This document shows, piece by piece, positions 56,999 through 64,000 of a DNA stretch of 64,000 nucleotides. The translations under genes were made by a program, and so were the position numbers. The DNA comes from Uranotaenia lowii (lineage: Eukaryota > Arthropoda > Insecta > Diptera > Culicidae). Every line of letters begins with the position of its first letter. Positions within the stretch are counted from its first letter, which is position 1. Location: positions 232,580,503 to 232,644,502 of the forward strand of contig NC_073692.1 in assembly GCF_029784155.1 (NCBI RefSeq), written 5' to 3'. The notes under the pieces are model-generated. The model saw only the letters and a program-made list of their open reading frames with translations. It did no database searches and had not been told where the DNA came from.

Positions 56999-57573
56999 GA
57001 TTTTAGATTCAGATTTCAGATTTCAGATTCAGATTTCAGATTCAGATTTCAGATTCAGATTTCAGATTCAGATTTCAGATTCAGATTTCAGATTCAGATT
57101 TCAGATTCAGATTTCAGATTCAGATTTCAGATTCAGATTTCAGATTCAGATTTCAGATTCAGATTTCAGATTCAGATTTCAGATTCAGATTTCAGATTCA
57201 GATTTCAGATTCAGATTTCAGATTCAGATTTCAGATTCAGATTTCAGATTCAGATTTCAGATTCAGATTTCAGATTCAGATTTCAGATTCAGATTTCAGA
57301 TTCAGATTTCAGATTCAGATTTCAGATTCAGATTTCAGATTCAGATTTCAGATTCAGATTTCAGATTCAGATTTCAGATTCAGATTTCAGATTCAGATTT
57401 CAGATTCAGATTTCAGATTCAGATTTCAGATTCAGATTTCAGATTCAGATTTCAGATTCAAATTTCAGATTCAGATTTCAGATTCAGATTTTAGATTCAG
57501 ATTTAATATTCAGATTTCAGATTCAGATTTCAGATTCATATTTCAGATTCATATTTCAGATTCAGATTTCAGA
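56999..57573 (+). repeat. 13-bp tandem satellite, about 44 units
   Basis: The unit is CAGATTCAGATTT (a 6-mer plus a 7-mer). From about 57,012 to 57,455 the units are identical, while both edges carry single-base variants (CAAATTT, CATATTT, TTAGATTC). This homogeneous core contrasts with the diverged arrays at 47.9, 52.6 and 56.1 kb. It is too short in unit and has no unique spacers, so it is not a CRISPR. Confidence 0.95.
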
Positions 57574-58895
57574 AAGCCGAATACTTAATACAGAATACAG
57601 GTTTTCAAATACCGGATTAATTTTAAATAATAACTATGTGGCTTCCAAATCATAGCTCAGCGGTTTAAACATACGATTTTGTTTTTTTAAGAATGCAAAT
57701 TGAAAAAAAAAAGGAATTAAATTTGGAAGAATAAAAGTTGGGAATTCAAAATTTAAGAGCAGTTAACAGTACGAAATTCATAACATGGTTTCTAGGGATC
57801 AGAATTTCAACTCAGAATCAGTATTTATCAGTATCAGTATTTTGCTTAATAACGGAACCTGAATTTCATTTTTTTAAGTAGTTAGTGTTAAGAAATTCTG
57901 AACCAAATATTTCATTTTTCTGGCGTTTATCTCAAGACTTTTCTATTCATTTAGAGTTTAAATTTTTGTTGAATTCGATTAGCTGTAGTCCAATGTGTTC
58001 AAGGAGCCATGACTGATTTTATTTTGCCTCATTTACATTGCATTGTTCAAATTGAAATAAGTGAATTATCGAGAAAAAGTTTACAAAATAAAATCAGCTT
58101 TAAAAAAAGAAAGAGTTCCAAAAGGTTAAACTAACCCTTTGAACACATTTCCTTGATTTGAGAATGTCAAATTGAAAATAAAGGATGAAAATTTCAGATT
58201 TTCTGGATTTACTGGGTTAAACTCTTGATATTCGGAGTCAAAGTCATAGTTCAGAAATGAATAGCCACATTAAAATCTGAACTATACATAGATTTTTGTA
58301 ATTAAAAGTTGCTGGTATTTTGCAATATTTTTGTTTGGAAAACAGGAAAAAAAAACCGAATTCTGGTTGCATTATGATTTTATTTCACATTCGGAATTCG
58401 GAATTCAGTTTTGACAGTACAAAAATCAGATAAAAGATTCAGGAGTTACTTACAGTGAAAATCCAGCTTCGATAATGATGTCTTTTAAAATTCTGATTTC
58501 ACTAATTCACTGTCACACTTTTACAACCGAAAAAAACAACTTGAACATACACTTTGTTTAAAAAATCTAGCACGTACACCCGCCACGTCTAAAGGGATTC
58601 GAAGCACGAATGAAACTCCTTCCAAACAATATCAACAATAACAGCCATGGCTAAAGCGTTGAACAAGCAGGTCACCAAGAGCTAACACATTCAAAAGCAA
58701 TATTGCGTCCAACCATAGGAAACATGAACTTTAAAACTGTGTTGGTGCGTGAAGAGGGACCTTGGCACAAAAAAGACCGAAAATTTTCTAAGTTCGGAAT
58801 CTCAAAGCTGCTGCGCCTTCGGAAAATCACTCATTTATTCATTTGGAGGCGGAATTCATTATTTTTTTCTTGCTGGGGAGGAGCCTAAATCTTAG
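57574..58895. other. No gene supported
   Basis: AT-rich sequence. GC-richer from 58,560 to 58,860, where ATGGCTAAAGCGTTGAACAA opens a very short frame and a 61-codon frame at 58,703-58,888 is unrecognised. Because it immediately precedes the P-like C-terminus, degraded transposase sequence is possible. Confidence 0.35.
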
Positions 58896-59052
58896 TATGA
58901 ATTCAAGAATCTTCGAACTCGTAATCTTTCGCAGGATGGTTTAGAGCATTTTTTGATAATACGCTGGAAAAACGTAAATAACAACCACCCTGACGCAGCG
59001 CAGTTCACGCCGGCATACAAATCAGTTGTAGTGAATCAACTGTTTTCCTAAT
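58896..59052 (+). pseudogene. P-element/THAP9-like transposase, C-terminal fragment
   Basis: One open frame reads YEFKNLRTRNLSQDGLEHF, then NNNHPDAAQFTPAYKSVVVN and QLFS before two stops. L-x-T-x-x-L-x-Q-D-x-L-E-x-F-F followed by N-N-x-P-x-x-x-Q-F is the hallmark of the C-terminal part of P-element/THAP9 transposases. The glutamate of the QD-x-LE motif is part of the active site. Here the phenylalanine pair reads FL. It is in the same orientation as the central fragment 5.1 kb upstream. Confidence 0.75.
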
Positions 59053-59572
59053 AAAATAGGAAACATTGAAGCGGATTTGAGTAAATTACCCATCAAAAAT
59101 ATTTCGAAAAAGTTCGGCGATGGAGAACAAATATCAAATAACTATTATTTCAAACATCAGAAGTGTAGACCTGATTCAAAAATAGTCACAACAAGCAAAA
59201 ATATATTAAATTTTTTTGTCGTAGTTTGCCAATTATTTGAAGAGTGTTTTATTTCTGTTCTGAAGCAACTATCAATGTTTTTTTTTGTATCTTATTCAGC
59301 CTTCAAAGACATCTGTATTGTTAGGCTGCTGGCTCTCATTTTTAGTCTACTTACTCGATTATAGACCTCATAGCAGTTTGTACTTAGACGTTGTCTGTTT
59401 TAGGTTCATAGGGTCGCTTGAAGCTTTAAGGAATAAAAAAAAAGTTCAGTCCTCTGAATTAAGTTGTGAAAAAAATTTAATCAACTAAAAAAAAATACTT
59501 AAAATCTGTTAAAGTTTTAGCCAGTTTGTTAACGTTGCAATTCCATCCAAATTGTGGTATTTACCTCCCCAT
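59053..59572. other. AT-rich sequence, possible P-like tail
   Basis: A 95-codon frame (59,077-59,364) follows the P-like fragment but shows no motif I can match. Otherwise nothing recognised. Confidence 0.35.
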
Positions 59573-59806
59573 CTAGTTGGACACCACAAAAGCACACGTT
59601 TTCAGTATTTTTGTGGAAAAATGTAGGTATTTGACTTTATACCACTGTGCATAGGCAAACATCGTTGAAGCCAGTTGAAGCGTGTGCACTGCACATCTTA
59701 AATCAACAAGCAAATTGGAAGACTCAGACCAATATGCGACCTTTTCTGGAATGTTTTGGCTTTCGTTTGATAATTGATTCAGCAGATTCCGAATCGTCAC
59801 TATCAT
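59573..59806 (-). pseudogene. hAT-superfamily transposase, internal fragment
   Basis: On the minus strand the frame contains LVDLRCAVHTLQLASTMFAY. The R-C-A-x-H-T-L-x-L-A motif is a well-known conserved block in the catalytic region of hAT transposases (often written C-A-A-H-T-L-Q/N-L). The residues around it (IRNLLNQLSNESQNIPEKV upstream) are not diagnostic. Everything else of the protein is missing, and orientation is opposite to the other hAT traces at 36.8 and 47.2 kb. Confidence 0.55.
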
Positions 59807-60224
59807 GTTTGCTCCGTTATCAACAGTGGCTCAGAAACTAAGATTTATCCAAAACCAAAATTATTTTTCATTTTGAAAAAGTTCGTTGCTAGCAATAGAA
59901 AATGTTCCAATATCATCAATCCTGTTGTAAGTGGTGCATTATTTCCATATGCCTTTTCATGTAGGAAGCATCTAGTCTTTCATCCAATTGCACATTGAAA
60001 CAAGTTAAGCCCCACTGACTTTCAGTGTGTGCTACACGGCCATCTCTTACTACAACACAAATACGCAAAACCCAAATCTTGTAGCAATTTTACATTTTAC
60101 TCACACGACATTTTAAAAACTTAAGCTAACTTAACATAATGTCTACTCACGGGCCCGTTTCCTACTTTTAAGACAAACATCTGACAGCCAACACAAACAA
60201 CAATAATATCACAGCTCGGTTTAC

Positions 60225-60502
60225 TCAGGTATCATCTGTCTGTCTGCACTGCTCTACGGGTGCACGACAATGACCCGGAGCACTTCCGACGTCTGCTTCC
60301 GGCTGGATCTGTTTCAGCTTGGCCATGCGACGGCTGATCGGCGTAAAAAACGATTCCAGATCCCAAACCACGGCCCTATAGAAAAACAAACGTTGGTTCA
60401 TTGTTTCTCAAGAATTTCTGCAGCGCTAATTCTTCACCCACCCAATTGAGCCGTCGGTATCAGCAAGCTGGTTCTACCTTCCGCTTTGTTCGGTTTGGCC
60501 AT
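60225..60502 (-). pseudogene. Possible decayed two-exon gene of unknown function
   Basis: On the minus strand, ATG at 60,502 begins MAKPNKAEGRTSLLIPTAQL. A GTGGGT donor follows at 60,441, and a TTTTCTATAG acceptor ends a 66-base intron. The next exon (60,375-60,225) encodes AVVWDLESFFTPISRRMAKL, then KQIQPEADVGSAPGHC, to TGA. The sequence is GC-richer than its surroundings and looks like a former exon pair. However, the junction as drawn is off by one base, and the alternative frame stops after about 20 codons. It could be a captured gene fragment like those at 20.4 and 44.0 kb, but I found no flanking inverted repeats. Function unknown. Confidence 0.35.
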
Positions 60503-61309
60503 GACCCGTCGTGGCAGAATATTGGCGCCTTTAACTCTACCGTTGCCTAGGAGTTGGAAAGAATTAACGTCCGATTCGCGCCAACCGAATTTTATTCACT
60601 CACTTGCAATCAGCTGAAGAGAAGTGGTCTGGTCCTTTACGGGTAACAGCTTTTGGATGAACGGATGGCACGAAACTGGAGCCAAAACAAACTTTGCCGT
60701 ATAATTTTGCGCTTTTTTCTGGCCTCGAAGTTGTTTTGTTTGCTTTCCTGTTTGTGCGTGTTTGACATTCCACACTCTTAATTCTAAACACTGAATTTTG
60801 GCTCGAATTAATACAATCACTACATGCTCAAAATTAAACAAGCACAAATACTCAATTATAACGCTATAACACTCCTGTTAGGAACAAGCTACACCGATAT
60901 CTCCTGCAAAACAACTCATTGATTTTTATAACGTGTTTTAAAAACTATTACGACTGGTTCTCAAAACGGAAGGCTGTGACAGATTTAAACGGTATTAACT
61001 AGAGTAGTGTCAAAAAATGGTATTCTCTCAACTACCACTTACTTGACGCGATTAACTTTTCAACAAGATTGACTCGTTCAGTTGCACAATACAGTTACAG
61101 GTGCAGATCTCAATGATTGTGAAGACAAAAGTTTTTTTTAAAGGGCTTCAGTATTGGTTATAGAACATGTTTTTGAGATATTTTTTCGAAGAGGCTGCCA
61201 TTATATTTTACCAGCTACAAATTGGTCGATTCATAACGATAGTGTTCAATAGCATAACAATTAATCGCAATGAAAAAAACTCAACTTTGGGTATTTGATA
61301 TGAACATGG
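60503..61309. other. No gene supported
   Basis: GC-richer to about 60,790 (possible upstream or 5' part of the preceding exon pair), then AT-rich with nothing recognised. Confidence 0.35.
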
Positions 61310-61352
61310 TTGTTCGGATAACGCGGAAATTCGTATAAGAGGAGTTCTACTG
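61310..61352 (-). repeat. Solo pogo-like end
   Basis: Read inversely it begins TACAGTAGAACTCCTCTTAT and AACGAAT/GCGTTATCCG words, like the ends at 22,322 and 23,063. The other end was not found. Confidence 0.45.
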
Positions 61353-61880
61353 TACCGTCATGCAACACTTTTCAACTTTTATGGCTTCTAAAAACTTAAT
61401 GTCCACAGATAATCATACCGCTTGCATATCAAAAGTTTTAAGGTTGATGGGACATCAAATTAACGTAGTCAGGAAAATTATTGTGTCCACCAGTTATTTT
61501 TAAACTTACAAAAACATCGATTTTTACCCTGCTAGGAAAAAATGGGTAAGTTGCAACAAAATGAAAAATCAAATGAAAACGTTTGAAAATTTATAGTTTT
61601 TGCTATTTTTGTAATGCCGTAACGCATAAACCACAAATTGCAGTATTTTTTGGTTTATTTCTGAATTAAATTTTACATTTTTCTATCATAAATGTAAGGG
61701 TGCTACATATAGGGGTGGTACATACATTTAGGGGTAAAAAATACTACAAAAAAATTTACTAGCTAAAATTATATAAAATTATGATTGGATTGATGAAATT
61801 TTGAAATTATCAAACGCGTGATGCAAAACAATCATATTCCATCATATGTAAATGAGATTTAAAAGGTGAATCTTTTATTT
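61353..61880 (+). repeat. Degraded copy of TIR family B
   Basis: Starts TACCGTCATGCAACA, lacking the CAACTGGGG step. It follows the order of 39,168-39,710 through CTTCTAAAAACTTAATG, GGGTAAGTTGCAACAAA, ACATTTAGGGG and AAACGCGTGATGCAAAAC. No right terminus. Confidence 0.7.
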
Positions 61881-62840
61881 TGATTTTGATGCATTTCAGC
61901 CCACACTGCACAGTGGTTCAAAAGGTTCAAAAGTGGAACTTTTTTCATACTGCGTTTGTCTTTGAATACAGCTTATAAGTGTCTTCAGAACATTTGCTCG
62001 TTAGGCCGTTTCCCATAATATGGAAATAACGCAAATGTTTCAAAGCCTACTACGATGGAAATAAAAAGTCTAACTTTTTTATTTGAAGAGATAAGGTAAG
62101 GAAGAGGTAAGATTTCTTCTACAAAGTTGTAGTTATCTTTAAAATATGAAACTTTGTTGAATAAATGAGCATTCTATCTCTTTTCAGTGAAAAGTTATAA
62201 AGCTTTTATAAAAAAAAACATACATAAAAATGGTTTTTTGTACCTAATTATCGTTATTTTAGGTTTAAGATGAGTATAATGTTCTAAGCAATTCTTAAGG
62301 AACTAAAATCGAACGTTTTGCATAAGATTTTGTTTCTCTACGACATTCCCTACCGAAGTTATCATTATTTTAAGCTTTATTTTTGATCAACTTTACGAAC
62401 CTCTAGGGCAAAATGAGGCAAGTGGATCCGTAAGACAAATACTACATTTGGAAGCTCTACTATAAACTGAAATAAAAACAACTTGTCTCCACGCACCCAT
62501 TTTTGAGTACGGTTAGCAAACATTTGATATGTTTCGTATGAATCGGAAGATCAAACACATGTTGTTGCTACGTAGCTGTGGACAACTATCGTAATAGACT
62601 ACCGCTTAGTAGAATGTTAAACTTCGTTTTTCTGCAGTCCCTTGTCAAGTGTAAAAGTTCGCATTTAGGTTTGCATTTGTAGGTGCTTCAAATTCTGCCA
62701 TATGGCTTCCAGTAGCATAGGTATGATTAACAATTAATTTATTCAGGATAAATATTTTTTTAAAATAAAAATCAACGGTGAAATGTACCTTTATATTTTT
62801 TTTTTGCTTTATAGTAAATTTAGATAAACGGATTTTGTTT
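61881..62840. other. No gene supported
   Basis: AT-rich sequence. It leads into the Transib-like relic without visible element ends. Confidence 0.4.
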
Positions 62841-64000
62841 TCAATCTGGAAAAACTGCAATGGTAGTTATAAGGAGAAAAATCGTTGTGTTACTCAAGAA
62901 GTTTTCAAAAGGTGCGGCATTAACGAAAACCATATGCCAGACGTCGCAAAAATTGTAACTGAAACAGTTTGTATCACCTGTAAGTACTTTTGAAAAATAT
63001 GGCAGAAACATAACCGAACGGAATCCAGAGTACTAGAAAAAAATGAGACGTACTTCAACTCTCCATTCAAACTCCCAACAAAAGTTTTGAATATGATTGC
63101 TTCAACGTCTAAACCTGGTAGAGGAAGAAAACTAATGAGCTTCGAGGATGTTTGCCCAAAAGTTCAAAATCGACGGGCTTTGAATCTGCAAGCAATGTAT
63201 ACCTACTAAGGCGGGATTAGCTCAAGCATTGAAAAAGAAGCTGAGCCTATCAGAGCAAGACATACATGCTTCTGTAGATCAAAGAAATTCATCCGATACC
63301 TCACAATCACATCATTCATCATATACACCACTCGAAGCTTTGGCTTTGATTCTAGATCTTAACCTCACCCGAAAAAGTTATGAAAGGCTACGGAAAGGGG
63401 CTAGGTAAAGAAACGTAGACCTTTATCCATCGTACCATAAGGTTTTGGAGGCTAAGAGGAGCTGCTATCCTAAGGCTGATTCAATGGTGGAAGTTTCAGA
63501 AAGAAGTTCTGAGGTAAGGTTAGCGGATCTTCTCGACCATACTACCACGAAAATCATTGAAGCCAACGCTAGTTGTATCAAAAATTTTACCGATGCCGAG
63601 CTACAGAATGTTGTATTGACAGTTAAATGGGGATTCGACGGCACAAATGGCATGCAAGAATATAATATGAATTTTCAAAACGACGATGGAACCTCTTCGG
63701 ATAAAAATCTTTTCGTAACTTCTCTAGTCCCGGTTAAAGCCGAAGCACATGGAAAAATACTATTCCAAAACGCTCGTCCATCATCTGTACGATATTGCAG
63801 GCCTGTGAGGATTCAGTTTGTCCAGGAAACAACCGATATCATTAATCAAGAAAAAATTACATCGAAAATCAAATTGTCAAACTCCAGCCAATAATTTTGA
63901 ATCAAGATGGAAGAGAAATAAAAGTGACATATCACCTACTTTTCACCATGGTAGATTATTAACGCCGTAACCGACACTAAGTTCGCTCAAACATGCTACA
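62841..64000 (+). pseudogene. Transib-like (RAG1-related) transposase relic, cut by the window edge
   Basis: Coding traces follow one order. First comes CVTQEVFKRCGINENHMPDV, then a TGA at 62,991. The same frame continues with YFNSPFKLPTKVL and GRGRKLMSFEDVCPKVQNRR to a TAA at 63,207. A frameshift leads to EALALILDLNLTRKSYERLR and KGAR, a TAA at 63,406, then RNVDLYPSYHKVLEAKRSCY. The block to 63,894 carries VKWGFDGTNGMQEYN, NLFVTSLVPVKAEAHGKIL and RPSSVRYCRPVRIQFVQETT. Two more shifts give IILNQDGREIKVTYHLLFTM and INAVTDTKFAQTCY at the edge. The WGFDG-S/T aspartate corresponds to the first catalytic Asp of Transib transposases, the lineage behind the RAG1 recombinase. At least five lesions show it is dead. 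Confidence 0.7.

Noticed and set aside
56999..57573. CRISPR-like array
   Set aside because: The unit is 13 bases with no unique spacers, and the context is eukaryotic.

Overview
The window reads as a piece of an AT-rich, repeat-dense animal genome, most likely an insect and plausibly a mosquito. Supporting this are short introns (56-86 bases) with GT/AG ends, a DD37E Tc1/mariner-type transposase (a class first described from mosquitoes), a Helitron with typical insect ends, and many short inverted-repeat elements. I find no intact host gene, no tRNA or rRNA gene and no CRISPR array. Almost every recognisable protein is a broken transposon protein, so this looks like intergenic or intronic sequence built from nested mobile elements.

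Layout. 0-13 kb: a DD37E transposase with one internal stop (2.9-3.9 kb), several TIR elements, and a 0.6-kb inverted repeat with arms at 7.8 and 9.8 kb. 13-27 kb: an unrecognised 114-codon ORF (15.5 kb), a TA-flanked TIR element carrying an intron-containing gene fragment (20.1-21.1 kb), and a block (24.0-26.5 kb) where several TIR elements sit in a repeat whose sister copy lies at 33.2-34.3 kb. 27.7-29.3 kb: a non-autonomous Helitron on the minus strand. 30-41 kb: word-array repeats, TIR elements, a hAT C-terminal relic (36.8 kb) and two head-to-head copies of one TIR family (38.2-40.1 kb). 41-47.7 kb: relics of an IS630/Tc1-like transposase and a hAT N-terminus, plus a second TA-flanked TIR element with spliced cargo (43.6-44.8 kb). 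48.0-52.5 kb: a nearly full-length CR1/L2-like LINE, inserted in a diverged 13-bp satellite and broken by a 576-bp, almost perfectly palindromic insertion with a 15-bp target duplication. 53-59 kb: two pieces of a P-element-like transposase separated by CAGATTCAGATTT satellite. 59.5-64 kb: a hAT fragment, a possible decayed two-exon gene and a Transib-like transposase relic running off the right edge.

The relics come from at least seven transposon classes (Tc1/mariner DD37E, IS630-like, hAT, P, Transib, Helitron, CR1-like LINE). The parts most worth following are the palindromic insertion in the LINE, the two gene-carrying TIR elements, the sister repeats that expose empty sites for three insertions, and a group of word-array repeats in which a short word recurs at irregular spacing.
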